A DNA stretch of 64,000 nucleotides from Burkholderiaceae bacterium (GTDB lineage Bacteria; Pseudomonadota; Gammaproteobacteria; Burkholderiales; Burkholderiaceae_D). Under the pieces are notes generated by a model. The model ran no database searches, had not been told where the DNA came from, and was given only the letters and a program-made list of their open reading frames with translations. The stretch is from positions 1 through 64,000 of the forward strand of contig JAOASL010000005.1 in the NCBI GenBank assembly GCA_030158675.1. The letters run 5' to 3'. This document shows, one piece after another, positions 19,038 through 28,438 of this stretch. How positions within the stretch are numbered: the stretch's first letter is position 1; each line of letters begins with the position of its first letter. The translations under genes were made by a program, and so were the position numbers.

Positions 19038-21026
19038 TCAGGCCGCTTGGCGCTTCTCGGCAAACGCTGCGAACCACTGCAGCGATGCCGGGTTGGCCAT
19101 GGCGTCCGGATTCGCAACCGTCTCGACCGGCATGCCGAGTAACAGCTTCTTGATTGGCAATTCCATTTTCTTGCCCGTCAGCGTGCGCGGCACTTCGGTA
19201 ACCGTGATGATGTCGTTCGGCACATGCCGTGCAGACAATTGCGTGCGAATACGGTCGCGCATTTTCTGCTCCAGCACCGCGTCGAGCACGCAGCCCTCGC
19301 GCAGCACGACAAACAGCGGCATCCACGATTCGCGGCCCAGGTATTCGAGATCGACCACGAGGCTATCGAGTACCTCGTCAAAATCCTCCACGACCCGATA
19401 GATTTCAGCCGTGCCCATCCGTATGCCGTGCCGATTGATGGTGGTATCGGAGCGGCCGTAGATCACCGCGCCACCGCGCGGCGTGATGCGTATCCAGTCG
19501 CCGTGTCGCCACAGGCCCGGATAATGTTCGAAATAACTCTCGAGGTAACGCTTGTCACCGGGGTCATGCCAGAAATACAGCGGCATCGACGGCATCGGTT
19601 CGGTCACGACCAGTTCACCCACCTGATCGATCAGTTCGTTGCCATCGTCATCGAAGGCATGGACAGCGACCCCCAGTCCGCGGCACTGAATCTCTCCTGC
19701 GTATAGCGGCAGGTTCGGACAGGCGCCGACAAAGGCCGCAGCGATATCGGTGCCGCCACTGATCGAGGCCAGCAGTACGTCTGTCTTCACCTGCGCATAC
19801 ACCCAGTCGAACGCCTCCTCGGCCAGCGGCGAACCGGTGGCGCCGATCGTGCGCAGTGCCGACACATCGGCGATCTGCGCCGGCGCAATGCCGGCTTTCA
19901 TGCAGTTCGCAAAGAACGCCGCACCGGCGCCGAGAAAGGTCAGCCGGTGCTCATCTGCGAAACGCCAGAGCCGGCCGAGATTCGGGTAGCCGGGGTTGCC
20001 GTCATAAATGCAGATCGTCGCGCCGGTCAGCAAGCCCTTGATCTGCGAGTTCCACATAATCCACCCGGTCGTCGAGAACCAGTGAAAGCGATCGTTCTCA
20101 CCGATGTCGAGTTGCAGCGCATGCCCTTTCAGCCCTTCCAGCAGACTGCCGCCGTGGCCGTGCACAATGGGCTTGGGCATGCCGGTGGTGCCGGACGAGT
20201 ACAGGATCCATAACGGATGATCGAACGGCAGCTGCTCGAAGCAGATCGGACCTGCGTGCGCCGCAGGATGCGACAACAACGCATCCCAGCGCAGCGCACC
20301 GGACAGTGAAGCATTCGGATCCAGGTAGGGAAACAGCACCGTCTGCTCGAGCGTTTTCAGCTCGGCGCGCATGGTCCGCACCACCTCAAGCCGGTCGAAG
20401 TCCTTGCCGCCATAACGATAACCATCGACCGCAATCAGGACCTTGGGATCGATCTGGCGGAAGCGGTCGAGCACGCTCGCGCTGCCCATATCGGGTGAGC
20501 ACGATGACCAGATCGCCCCGATGCTTGCGCATGCATAAAACGCAATCGCGGCCTCCGGCGTGTTGGGCAGGTAGGCGACCACGCGATCGCCGGGGCCGAC
20601 ACCGAGCGCGCGCAGCGCGTTCGCGACGGCTGTCACCTGCGCGCGCAACTCACGCCAGCTGAGCGTGACCCGGGCTCGCACCTCGGACTCGGCGATGATG
20701 GCCGGCTTATCCGCACTGGCCTCGTCGAGATTGAAGCGGAACAGTTGCTCTGCAAGGTTTAAACGGGTGCCGGAAAACCACTTCGCACCCGGCATTGCAT
20801 GCGTGGACAACACCTCGTCAAAAGGCTGCGAGTGCTTCACGTCGAAGTACTCCCAGAGCGACAACCAGAAGCCTTCAAGGTCATCGATCGACCACTGCCA
20901 GAGCTGCTGGTAATCGCGGAATTCAAGCTGCCGCTCACGCGACAGCCAGTGAAGATAATCAGTGAGCCTGCTGCTGGCGATGCGCTCGGCGCTCGGCTGC
21001 CACAACAGCCGTGGTTCTACCGTCAT
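19038..21026 (-). CDS. Acetoacetyl-CoA synthetase
   Basis: ATP-dependent ligase activating acetoacetate to acetoacetyl-CoA, 662 residues, cytoplasmic. The AMP-binding domain has the A3 motif ILYSSGTTGMPKPIVHGHGG and A5-type TTGWIMWN. YGRSDTTINRHGIRMGTAEIY and TGKKMELPIKKLL, the latter containing the acetylatable Lys, form the C-terminal lid. The long N-terminal ACS-type cap (WLSLWEYFDVK) and MPGAKWFSGTRLNLAEQLFR distinguish it from short acyl-CoA ligases. ATG 21026 fits. It may salvage ketone-body carbon from PHB turnover, consistent with a phasin in the window (inference). Confidence 0.93.
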   Translation of the reverse strand: MTVEPRLLWQPSAERIASSRLTDYLHWLSRERQLEFRDYQQLWQWSIDDLEGFWLSLWEYFDVKHSQPFDEVLSTHAMPGAKWFSGTRLNLAEQLFRFNLDEASADKPAIIAESEVRARVTLSWRELRAQVTAVANALRALGVGPGDRVVAYLPNTPEAAIAFYACASIGAIWSSCSPDMGSASVLDRFRQIDPKVLIAVDGYRYGGKDFDRLEVVRTMRAELKTLEQTVLFPYLDPNASLSGALRWDALLSHPAAHAGPICFEQLPFDHPLWILYSSGTTGMPKPIVHGHGGSLLEGLKGHALQLDIGENDRFHWFSTTGWIMWNSQIKGLLTGATICIYDGNPGYPNLGRLWRFADEHRLTFLGAGAAFFANCMKAGIAPAQIADVSALRTIGATGSPLAEEAFDWVYAQVKTDVLLASISGGTDIAAAFVGACPNLPLYAGEIQCRGLGVAVHAFDDDGNELIDQVGELVVTEPMPSMPLYFWHDPGDKRYLESYFEHYPGLWRHGDWIRITPRGGAVIYGRSDTTINRHGIRMGTAEIYRVVEDFDEVLDSLVVDLEYLGRESWMPLFVVLREGCVLDAVLEQKMRDRIRTQLSARHVPNDIITVTEVPRTLTGKKMELPIKKLLLGMPVETVANPDAMANPASLQWFAAFAEKRQAA

Positions 21027-21168
21027 TCCTGTCTCCCGGAATCATTGGTTGCGTAACGGGAGATGATAAATCAAAGCACGCCCTAATCCGTAAAGGCCGT
21101 GTGCAGACCATACCACCCGCAGCACCGGCCGAACCGCCCTTCAGCGACCGGCCAGTGCCATGCGGCGT

Positions 21169-21501
21169 TCAATGCAGCTGATGTTTCAGCTGGCTCAGCT
21201 CCTGATGCGCCTGCATGACTGCCTGCTTCAGTTGCTGGTCGACGCCCTGCTGTTTTTCGCAGGCGGCCTTGGCCTGATCGCCGAGTTCTTCCAACTGATC
21301 CACGCAATCGATGATGGATTGCTCGTCCGCCGCTCCCTGTAGCTGCTGGCGCGCCTGCGAAGACTGCGTATCCAACTGCTGAATACAGTTCTTCAGATCT
21401 GTCGGCACGCCCGTGCCGGCCCGCTCACAGGCCTGACTGGCCTGCTGGATGGTCTTCTCGATCTGGCTGAAACGTTGCCGGACTTCTTCTGCTTGCATCA
21501 T
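21169..21501 (-). CDS. Hypothetical coiled-coil protein
   Basis: A 110-residue Gln/Glu/Ala-rich protein beginning MMQAEEVRQRFSQIEKTIQQ. AGGAG lies 7 nt before ATG 21501. It is almost entirely predicted helix with heptad-like spacing. Four cysteines fall in two spaced pairs (residues about 24 and 39; about 67 and 80). I do not recognise the family. There is no signal peptide. It lies between the BON/SRPBCC gene and the acetoacetyl-CoA synthetase on the same strand. Confidence 0.65.
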   Translation of the reverse strand: MMQAEEVRQRFSQIEKTIQQASQACERAGTGVPTDLKNCIQQLDTQSSQARQQLQGAADEQSIIDCVDQLEELGDQAKAACEKQQGVDQQLKQAVMQAHQELSQLKHQLH

Positions 21502-21620
21502 GATGTCGCTCCTGTAATGGTGGGACGTCCGGGCGAACCCGGCCATGATTGGATGCAAGGTCGCTAACCAAGTTCCGGTAGCACCTGCACCGACGGATCC
21601 GACATGTCGGTCTCTGCGGC

Positions 21621-21651
21621 GGGTCGGCTCAGGGTCGCTCAGGGTCGGCTT
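21621..21651. repeat. Short tandem repeat, about three copies of a 10-11-mer
   Basis: GGGTCGGCTCA, GGGTCGCTCA and GGGTCGGCTTA stand head to tail in the gap just downstream of the BON/SRPBCC gene. Copies differ by one or two bases. There is no known role. Confidence 0.6.
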
Positions 21652-21656
21652 AATTG

Positions 21657-22811
21657 TCAGTGCAGCACCGTGCCACTGCCGGTACTGCCCGTACCGGCAC
21701 GCGACGGCAGTCCGTGCTCGATGAATTGCTTCATGCGCTGCAAGTCCTCGTCGAGTGCCGTTTGCGGATCGGTACCCGCCAGCACGGCAACGCCCTGAGC
21801 CAGCGCGCCGGCGGCCGGCCGCCAGCTCATGCGCACCGTGACGCGCGTGCCGCCCGCCTGCGGCGTAAGCGTGACCGTGCCCTCGCTGTACACGCTGGCG
21901 CCTGCTTCGCTCTGCCAGCCCAGTCGTTGCGGACGTTCCGCTGCTGTCAGCTGGGCATCAAATTCAATCTCGCTGCCAGCCGGCCCCTGCACGACCCAGT
22001 GCGAGCGCTGATTCCCCAGGTCACGCACCTCGATCACATGCGACATGAAATGCGGGAAATTTTCATAGCGGCTCCAGACGTCATACACACTCTCCGGCGA
22101 CGCCTGAATAGCGATGCTTCGCTCCGCTTCGTAGGCCTGTCCTGACAGCTCAAGCGCCGACGAGACCGCCTCGCGCATTGACTGACCGCGCCGACGTGCA
22201 ATCAGCCCCAGTCCGGTCGCCGCCGCCATCACGCTGAACGGCTGGCGCCGCGACAGTCCGTACCAGGCCAGCAATCCCGCGCCGACAGCACCGGCAACCC
22301 AAAGCGTGCTGCGACCGGAGAACAGCGAAGCAATGCCTCCGTCACTTTCGTCTTCGCGCAACTGCCCGCCATAACGCACCGCCTCGACACCCGGGATGCC
22401 CTCGACCAGTTCAAGCAGCGTCGCTTCTTCGTCTATCGGTACATTGCCGGTCAGCGTGACCATGCCCTCATCGGCTGCGATACGGAGCTCGTCCAGCTGC
22501 GGCAAGGCGCGCGCGATGCGCGAGCGCACACGCGCCTCCAGCACATGGTTGTCAATCGGCTTGGCCTGCCGCGTCGATATCAGCCGCCTGGCCTCTGCCT
22601 GCAAGCCGGTCAGCCGGTTGCGCGCATCGCGCATGGTGCTGCCCATCAGCTCCTGCGTACGCTGCGAATAACTGCTCATCTTGTCTTGCAGCAGCGCGCG
22701 CCGGCGGCGTCCCTCAGCCGGATCAGCGATATACATCGCCAAGGCACCCACAGCGATGCCGGCCAGCCAGTTCGTCCATTGGATGTCGCGGGTTCGCGTC
22801 TGGAATTCCAC
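21657..22811 (-). CDS. BON-domain and SRPBCC (cyclase/dehydrase-type) membrane protein
   Basis: A 384-residue protein. An N-terminal hydrophobic segment (NWLAGIAVGALAMYI, about 13-28) is followed by a basic helix. A BON-type segment lies at about residues 88-155 (VTLTGNVPIDEEATLLELVE). A second hydrophobic region, about 170-210, contains WVAGAVGAGLLAWYG. A START/SRPBCC domain runs from about 230 to 370 (ERSIAIQASPESVYDVWSRY). BON domains bind lipid or membranes and SRPBCC folds hold hydrophobic ligands; the specific role is unknown. GTG 22811 is chosen because AAAGGAG lies 6 nt upstream. Confidence 0.82.
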   Translation of the reverse strand: MEFQTRTRDIQWTNWLAGIAVGALAMYIADPAEGRRRRALLQDKMSSYSQRTQELMGSTMRDARNRLTGLQAEARRLISTRQAKPIDNHVLEARVRSRIARALPQLDELRIAADEGMVTLTGNVPIDEEATLLELVEGIPGVEAVRYGGQLREDESDGGIASLFSGRSTLWVAGAVGAGLLAWYGLSRRQPFSVMAAATGLGLIARRRGQSMREAVSSALELSGQAYEAERSIAIQASPESVYDVWSRYENFPHFMSHVIEVRDLGNQRSHWVVQGPAGSEIEFDAQLTAAERPQRLGWQSEAGASVYSEGTVTLTPQAGGTRVTVRMSWRPAAGALAQGVAVLAGTDPQTALDEDLQRMKQFIEHGLPSRAGTGSTGSGTVLH

Positions 22812-22954
22812 TTTGCACTCCTTTCATTGAGAAGAACTCGGTTCGGCGGCCCCGGCCGATTCAGAAAGGCGTTCTACACACGCGCTGCAAGCTCCGGCCT
22901 CCGCTTTCTTTCGTTTTGACTGCGCGTCTGGCGTAAAGCTCAATATTTCTCTGG

Positions 22955-22967
22955 ACCAAAATTTGGT
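22955..22967. repeat. 13-bp palindrome upstream of nuclease gene
   Basis: ACCAAA-A-TTTGGT is a perfect odd-centred palindrome about 80 bp before the nuclease start codon. It may be an operator; no regulator is identified. Confidence 0.3.
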
Positions 22968-23045
22968 ATCGTCTGTTCGATTTGCGACCGGAACTTCGCG
23001 CCTGTCCGCCATTCGAATTCGCAAGTTCCGTTGATCGCCACACTC

Positions 23046-23840
23046 ATGAAAAAAATCTTTGCTGTACTGCTGTGCTTCCTTTTGTTCACTGCTGCGCAGG
23101 CGCAGACCAGCGGCTGCGACAAACACTTCTTCCAGAAGGCAGCACCCGAATTCACGCGCAAGGCCTTGCAGGCCAGTACGGTGGGGCTCTGTTTCGAAGC
23201 TTTTTCGGTGATGCATTCCGGCGTATCGAAAACCCCGCTGTGGTCTGCCGAGCATCTGACGCGCGAGAGTTTGCAGGCAGCCCGCGGCGTGCCGCGCGAA
23301 GACAGTTTTCATGCCGAGGAAACGCTGCCACCGAAACACGGTGCCGAGCTGGCCGACTATGCGCGTTCGGGCTTCGACCGCGGTCACATGGCCCCGGCGG
23401 CCGACATGCCCACCCGTCAGGCGCAGCACGAAAGCTTTTCGCTGGCGAACGTCGTGCCGCAAAACCGGCGCAACAATCAACAACTGTGGGCGGCGATTGA
23501 AGGTGCGACACGGCACCTGACAAACCAGCGCGGCGAGCTATACGTGATGACCGGACCGATCTTCGAGGGCGACCGGATCGAACGTCTGAATGGCCGTGTG
23601 TTCGTACCGAGCCATGTGTTCAAGGCCGTGGTCGATCCGTCAAACGGAGAAGGCGCCGGCTGGCTGGCACCGAACGATGACAGCGGGGAGTATCAGGTGA
23701 TATCGATCGCCGAGCTGGAAAAGAAGACAGGTATCAATCTGTTTCCGAAGTTGCCTGATGCCCTGAAGCAGAAGGCGATGGAGCTGCCGCAACCGAAGAT
23801 GCGTGCGCGCCGCAGCGGCGCCGGAGGGAGAAACCCATGA
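23046..23840 (+). CDS. Secreted DNA/RNA non-specific endonuclease
   Basis: A 264-residue protein with a signal peptide (MKKIFAVLLCFLLFTAAQAQ). The beta-beta-alpha metal nuclease motif DRGHMAPAAD is near residue 117, with the catalytic His in RGH and the metal-binding Asn expected in NVVPQNRRNNQQLW. LYVMTGPIF and VPSHVFKAVVD are the next family blocks. It likely degrades extracellular or periplasmic nucleic acid. ATG 23046 gives the signal peptide; a longer reading only adds five residues. Its stop overlaps the next gene (ATGA). Confidence 0.93.
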   Translation: MKKIFAVLLCFLLFTAAQAQTSGCDKHFFQKAAPEFTRKALQASTVGLCFEAFSVMHSGVSKTPLWSAEHLTRESLQAARGVPREDSFHAEETLPPKHGAELADYARSGFDRGHMAPAADMPTRQAQHESFSLANVVPQNRRNNQQLWAAIEGATRHLTNQRGELYVMTGPIFEGDRIERLNGRVFVPSHVFKAVVDPSNGEGAGWLAPNDDSGEYQVISIAELEKKTGINLFPKLPDALKQKAMELPQPKMRARRSGAGGRNP

Positions 23841-24088
23841 TCATGCTGAAACCATTCGAGAACGAAACCGACTCGATCGCAATCGATGAACTGACCATCG
23901 AGAACCGGGTCGACCAGCTGGAGTTGTATGGCTCGCTGTCCATCACCCGCGACAAGGCCGGCCTGGAACGCGCGCTGCAGCTGAAGGCGCTGCTGGATGC
24001 GACGGTGGCGCACTTGCAAACTACGCCCGACCTGCCGGACCAGTTGCCGTTGCGACCCACCGACAGCGTCGACAATCCGTTCAAATAA
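23837..24088 (+). CDS. Small hypothetical protein, coupled to nuclease gene
   Basis: An 83-residue acidic protein with MLKPFENETDSIAIDELTIE and ENRVDQLELYGSLSITRDKAG, then a helix ending in a proline-rich tail. It is unrecognised beyond looking like a conserved betaproteobacterial short protein. ATG 23837 overlaps the nuclease stop by 4 nt, so translation is coupled. It carries no signal peptide, so it should stay in the cytoplasm. An immunity role for the nuclease partner is conceivable but unsupported. Confidence 0.7.
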   Translation: MIMLKPFENETDSIAIDELTIENRVDQLELYGSLSITRDKAGLERALQLKALLDATVAHLQTTPDLPDQLPLRPTDSVDNPFK

Positions 24089-24235
24089 CTTGTTTTTCCG
24101 GCAGCACAGATCACTCGAAGGGTGCCGCGAATCCTGGGGCATCCGCGCTGCGGCGCTCGCGGGCAGTGCGGCTCTGCACGCCGGAACGCCAACACTGGCA
24201 TACTGTCGCCCTGTTTCAGCCCACCGGCAGTGCCC

Positions 24236-26413
24236 ATGTCCCCCACCCCGAAAAACCTCCGTGCCTATCCGCATTTCCGTCCCGATCTGACGCCGGCGCC
24301 CTTCCTGCCGATGACGCGCAAGGAAATGGAAAAACTCGGCTGGGACAGCTGCGACATCGTCCTCGTCAGTGGCGACGCCTACATCGACCATCCGAGCTTC
24401 GGCATGGCACTCATCGGACGACTGCTGGAATCGCAGGGCTTCCGGGTCGGCCTCATCTGTCAGCCTGATTGGCTGTCGGCCGAGCCATTCCGTGCGCTCG
24501 GCAAGCCGAATCTGTACTTCGGTGTGACCGCGGGGAACATGGACTCGATGGTCAATCGCTATACCGCCGATCGCAAGCCGCGCTCCGACGATGCGTACAC
24601 GCCGAACGGCGAACCGAACAAGCGACCGGATCGCGCATTGACCGTGTATGCGCAGCGCGCGCGCGAGGCCTTTCCTGGCGTGCCGGTCGTGATCGGCAGC
24701 ATCGAAGCCAGCCTGCGCCGCATTGCGCATTTTGACTACTGGTCCGATACGGTGCGTCGTTCCGTGCTGACGGATTCGAAGGCCGACATCCTGCTCTTCG
24801 GTAATGCGGAACGCGCATTGCTTGAACTATCGCATCGACTCGCCGCCGGCGAGTCGGTCAAGTCCATCCGTGACCTGCGCGGCACCGCGTTCATGGCAAC
24901 ACGCGGCTGGAAGCCGGCAGATGACTGGAGCGAAGTGGACTCCAGTCGCGTCGACACACCCGGTCGCATCGAGCCGCACACCAACCCCTACGAAATGAAG
25001 GAAAAGGAGCCGGCGGCCTGCGGCACCGACGGCAAGTCCGACAACGCCATCGCACCGATACGCATCATGACGCGCGAGGAAAGGCTGGCTCAGCAAAAGG
25101 AGATTCGCAGCCGCAGCGTGGTGCGTCTGCCGTCGTACGAGACGGTCAGGGAAGATCCGGTCAGCTACGCGCATGCATCGCGCGTGTTTCACCTCGAATC
25201 GAACCCCGGCAATGCGCGCGCGCTGGTGCAGGCACATGGCGAACGCGATGTCTGGCTGAATGCGCCGCCGCTGCCGCTGGCGATGGAAGAAATGGACTAC
25301 GTGTATGACCTGCCATACGCGCGCGCGCCGCATCCATCGTATGGCAATGCGAAGATTCCGGCCTGGGAGATGATCCGCTTTTCGGTGAACATCATGCGCG
25401 GCTGCTTCGGCGGCTGTACCTTCTGCTCCATCACGGAGCATGAGGGACGCATCATCCAGAGCCGCTCCGAGCCATCGATCCTGCGCGAGATCGAACTGAT
25501 CCGCGACAAGACCAAAGGATTCACCGGCACCATCTCGGACCTCGGCGGACCGACGGCGAACATGTACCGGCTGGCGTGCAAGGACAAGGCGATCGAGGAA
25601 TCCTGCCGCCGTCTGTCCTGCGTCTATCCGACCATCTGCAGCAATCTCAACACCGATCACAGCAAGTTAATCCGGCTTTACCGCAAGGCGCGCGCGATAC
25701 CAGGCGTGAAGAAGATCCTGATCGGCTCCGGCCTGCGCTATGACCTTGCAGTGCGCTCGCCCGAGTATGTCAAGGAACTGGTCACGCATCACGTCGGCGG
25801 CCTGCTGAAGATCGCACCCGAGCATTCGGAAGACGGCCCGCTGTCGAAAATGATGAAGCCCGGAATGGGCTCGTATTACAAGTTCAAGGAATTGTTTGAC
25901 AAGTACTCGAAGGAAGCCGGCAAGGAACAGTACCTGATACCGTACTTCATCGCCGCGCATCCGGGTACCACTGACGACGACATGCTCAACCTCGCGCTGT
26001 GGCTCAGGCAAAACGACTTCCGCCTCGACCAGGTGCAGACCTTCATGCCGACGCCGATGGCGATGGCAACGACGATGTACCACACGCGCAAGAACCCGCT
26101 GCGCAAGATCAGCCAGGACTCCGAGACGGTCGAGACCCCGCGGCTGTCGAAGATCCGCAAGTTCCACAAAGCGCTGCTGCGCTATCACGATCCGGCGAAC
26201 TGGGAGATCCTGCGCGAAGGCCTCAAGCGCATGGGCAGGAGCGACCTGATCGGCAACGGCCCGCAGCACCTGGTGCCGCGCGGTGACACGATGGCGCCTC
26301 AGGCACGCCGGCCGCGCCGCGACGAGACGCCGCCGCTGAAGACAATCGCGAAGAAGTTCGGACAGAAAAAACTGCGCCCGGGCGCCGCGATACAGCGCAA
26401 GCGCGCCGGTTGA
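24236..26413 (+). CDS. YgiQ-family radical SAM protein
   Basis: A 725-residue protein of the UPF0313/YgiQ family. The N-terminal part has [21 protein letters not shown]. The radical SAM cluster motif CFGGCTFC (C-x3-C-x2-C) is at about residue 388, followed by [15 protein letters not shown] long C-terminal half has [17 protein letters not shown] and [19 protein letters not shown]. It ends in a basic tail. The reaction is unknown. ATG 24236 is the first good start; it follows about 147 bp of non-coding DNA containing GCATACTGTC. Confidence 0.9.
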   Translation: MSPTPKNLRAYPHFRPDLTPAPFLPMTRKEMEKLGWDSCDIVLVSGDAYIDHPSFGMALIGRLLESQGFRVGLICQPDWLSAEPFRALGKPNLYFGVTAGNMDSMVNRYTADRKPRSDDAYTPNGEPNKRPDRALTVYAQRAREAFPGVPVVIGSIEASLRRIAHFDYWSDTVRRSVLTDSKADILLFGNAERALLELSHRLAAGESVKSIRDLRGTAFMATRGWKPADDWSEVDSSRVDTPGRIEPHTNPYEMKEKEPAACGTDGKSDNAIAPIRIMTREERLAQQKEIRSRSVVRLPSYETVREDPVSYAHASRVFHLESNPGNARALVQAHGERDVWLNAPPLPLAMEEMDYVYDLPYARAPHPSYGNAKIPAWEMIRFSVNIMRGCFGGCTFCSITEHEGRIIQSRSEPSILREIELIRDKTKGFTGTISDLGGPTANMYRLACKDKAIEESCRRLSCVYPTICSNLNTDHSKLIRLYRKARAIPGVKKILIGSGLRYDLAVRSPEYVKELVTHHVGGLLKIAPEHSEDGPLSKMMKPGMGSYYKFKELFDKYSKEAGKEQYLIPYFIAAHPGTTDDDMLNLALWLRQNDFRLDQVQTFMPTPMAMATTMYHTRKNPLRKISQDSETVETPRLSKIRKFHKALLRYHDPANWEILREGLKRMGRSDLIGNGPQHLVPRGDTMAPQARRPRRDETPPLKTIAKKFGQKKLRPGAAIQRKRAG

Positions 26414-26446
26414 TCTGCGCTGCGGCGAATGATGCTGTCACTGACC

Positions 26447-27016
26447 ATGAAACGTCGGCCGATGAAGTTCCTGCCCACCTGCCTGATGGCCGCCCTGCTG
26501 CTCGCAGGCAGCGCACAAGCCGTGGACGCACCACCTGCGCTGCAGTCGGTGGCCGCGCTCGATGTACCGCGTTACATGGGACGCTGGTATGAAATCGCGA
26601 AGTTTCCGAACCGCTTCCAGCGCGACTGCGTGGCCGACGCGCGCGCGGAATACCGGCTGCTGAATGACCAGCGGATCCGCGTCGTCAATCGCTGCCGGCA
26701 GTCCGATGGAAAAATCGAGGAAGCGGCCGGTATCGCGCGACAGGCAGGCGCGAGTTCATCACAACTCAAGGTTCGGTTCGCACCGGCGTGGCTGAGCTTC
26801 CTGCCGTTTGTCTGGGGTGATTACTGGGTGGTCGACCTGGATCCGGACTACCAGATGGCCGCCGTCAGCGAACCGCGTCGCGAATACCTGTGGGTGCTTG
26901 CGCGTACGCCGCGCGTCGAGCCAGACGCTTATGCGGCACTGCTGCGAAGGCTGGACGCCATGGGATTCGACATAGGCAAGCTGCAGTTGACCCTGCAAAC
27001 GGAAGCCATCCGCTGA
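26447..27016 (+). CDS. blc: Bacterial lipocalin (Blc-like)
   Basis: A 189-residue exported lipocalin. Signal sequence MKFLPTCLMAALLLAGSAQA is followed by the lipocalin signature YMGRWYEIAKFPNRFQ. DYWVVDLDPDYQMAAVSEP and YLWVLARTPRV are the later strands, and the C-terminal helix matches Blc. The processing site ends AQA, not a lipobox, so it may be a periplasmic protein rather than a lipoprotein. The start is uncertain: ATG 26429, 26447 and 26462 are in frame. 26447 is chosen as a basic n-region before the signal peptide. A strong terminator follows. Confidence 0.85.
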   Translation: MKRRPMKFLPTCLMAALLLAGSAQAVDAPPALQSVAALDVPRYMGRWYEIAKFPNRFQRDCVADARAEYRLLNDQRIRVVNRCRQSDGKIEEAAGIARQAGASSSQLKVRFAPAWLSFLPFVWGDYWVVDLDPDYQMAAVSEPRREYLWVLARTPRVEPDAYAALLRRLDAMGFDIGKLQLTLQTEAIR

Positions 27017-27091
27017 AGGACGGCCGTGCCACTTGAGAATAACCTGCGCCCGCGCTTCGACGGCCGCTGAAAATTCGCTTTGGGCACAGAC

Positions 27092-27126
27092 AAAAAAATC
27101 GCCAGGCAAAGCCTGGCGATTTTTTT
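27092..27126. terminator. Bidirectional rho-independent terminator
   Basis: A perfect hairpin ATCGCCAGGC-aaa-GCCTGGCGAT is flanked by seven A on the left and seven T on the right, so it can stop transcription in both directions. It ends the lipocalin transcript on the + strand and the tRNA-Val transcript on the - strand. Confidence 0.9.
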
Positions 27127-27133
27127 CATTCGG

Positions 27134-27208
27134 TGGTGGGAAGTGCTGGCTTCGAACCAGCGACCTATCGCGTGTGAGGCGATCGCTCTACCCCTGAGCT
27201 AACCTCCC
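27134..27208 (-). tRNA. tRNA-Val (CAC anticodon)
   Basis: The reverse complement gives a 75-nt cloverleaf. Acceptor GGGAGGT pairs with ACTTCCC, CCA is encoded, the T arm is GCTGG-TTCGAAG-CCAGC, and anticodon stem ATCGC/GCGAT closes loop CTCACAC with anticodon CAC. It lies 37 bp after dnaQ on the same strand and ends just before the bidirectional terminator, so it may be read from the dnaQ operon. Confidence 0.96.
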
Positions 27209-27245
27209 GAAAGAGGCGAGATTATGCCACAGAGTTTAGCGACAA

Positions 27246-27959
27246 TCAAACCCCCGCGCTTTCCTCCAGCTTGCGCCAAAGGCAAGCGCCCTTCGCTTCC
27301 TTGTCCAGGGTCTGCAGCATCGCCTGATGGTCGGCGAGTTCATTGTCGGTAGGCCGCAGTACGACGATCTCAGCCATCGCTAAGGCCGTGCCGCTACCGC
27401 CGCCGCCCGCCGCATCGACCTGCAGGTCCATCGTCAGACTGTCCTGTCCGCGCGTCATGGCCAGATACACCTCGGCCAGCAATTCCGAGTCCAGCAAGGC
27501 GCCGTGCAGCGTACGGTGCGCATTCGACACGCCATAGCGTTCGCACAGCGCATCGAGTGAGTTGCGCTTGCCCGGGTATAACGCCTTTGCCTGCACCAGC
27601 GTATCGATCACGCCGCTCACATGCGAGCCGAAGCGAGGCCAGCCAAGCCGCTCGAATTCCGCATCGAGAAAACCCAGATCGAATGGCGCGTTATGAATGA
27701 CGATCTCGGCATCGCGCACAAACTCGCACAGCGCATCGATGATCTCCGCGAACTTCGGCTTGTCGCGCAGGAAGTCAGTCGTCAGTCCGTGCACTGCCAG
27801 CGCGCCAGGGTCGGAATCGCGCTCCGGGTTGATGTAATAGTGGAAGTTGTTGCCGGTCAGCCGGCGATTCACCATCTCCACGCAACCGATCTCGATGATT
27901 CGGTCGCCGCTCTTCGCATTCAGGCCGGTGGTTTCGGTGTCGAGGACAATCTGTCGCAT
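27246..27959 (-). CDS. dnaQ: DNA polymerase III epsilon subunit (proofreading exonuclease)
   Basis: 3'-5' proofreading exonuclease of the replicase core, 237 residues. Exo I is VLDTETTGLN at residue 6, Exo II IHNAPFDLGFLDAEF near 95, and Exo III is the HGALLDSELLAEVY region near 155, with the catalytic His and Asp of the DEDDh class. The C-terminal part is the alpha-subunit tether. ATG 27959 gives MRQIVLDTET. The gene follows rnhA by 26 bp, the classic rnhA-dnaQ pairing, but in the same direction. Confidence 0.96.
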   Translation of the reverse strand: MRQIVLDTETTGLNAKSGDRIIEIGCVEMVNRRLTGNNFHYYINPERDSDPGALAVHGLTTDFLRDKPKFAEIIDALCEFVRDAEIVIHNAPFDLGFLDAEFERLGWPRFGSHVSGVIDTLVQAKALYPGKRNSLDALCERYGVSNAHRTLHGALLDSELLAEVYLAMTRGQDSLTMDLQVDAAGGGGSGTALAMAEIVVLRPTDNELADHQAMLQTLDKEAKGACLWRKLEESAGV

Positions 27960-27985
27960 GGGTCGTTCTTCTGCTGGTTTCAGTG

Positions 27986-28438
27986 TCAGGCGGCGCGCGC
28001 CGCGCGCAGGGTCAGTTCAACGCCGCGATTGGCGAGCGCATCGGCCTTCTCGTTGCCCTCGTGGCCCGCGTGGCCTTTCACCCAGCGCCATTCTATCTGG
28101 TGATGCAAGCGCGCCTCATCGAGCGCCTGCCAGAGATCGACGTTCTTTACCGGCGCCTTGCTCGCGGTCTTCCAGCCCCTGGCCTTCCAGCCGGCCAGCC
28201 ATTCGCTGATGCCCTTCTGCACATACTGGCTGTCGGTATGCACGATCACCTCGCACGGCCGCTTCAACGCATTCAGCGCCTCGATCACGGCCTTCAGCTC
28301 CATCCGGTTGTTGGTCGTGTCCATTTCCCCGCCGCACAGCTCCTTACTGCGCTCGCCGGCGATCAGCCACGCGCCCCAGCCACCCGGACCGGGATTGCCC
28401 TTGCAGGCACCATCGGTATAAATCTCAACCTTTTCCAT
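27986..28438 (-). CDS. rnhA: Ribonuclease HI
   Basis: Cleaves RNA in RNA-DNA hybrids; 150 residues. [17 protein letters not shown] has the first catalytic Asp, [17 protein letters not shown] the Glu, [11 protein letters not shown] the next Asp, and [17 protein letters not shown] the last acidic residue with the basic handle before it. ATG 28438 gives [10 protein letters not shown]. It overlaps the 3' end of the upstream methyltransferase gene by 14 nt, so the two are coupled. Confidence 0.97.
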   Translation of the reverse strand: MEKVEIYTDGACKGNPGPGGWGAWLIAGERSKELCGGEMDTTNNRMELKAVIEALNALKRPCEVIVHTDSQYVQKGISEWLAGWKARGWKTASKAPVKNVDLWQALDEARLHHQIEWRWVKGHAGHEGNEKADALANRGVELTLRAARAA

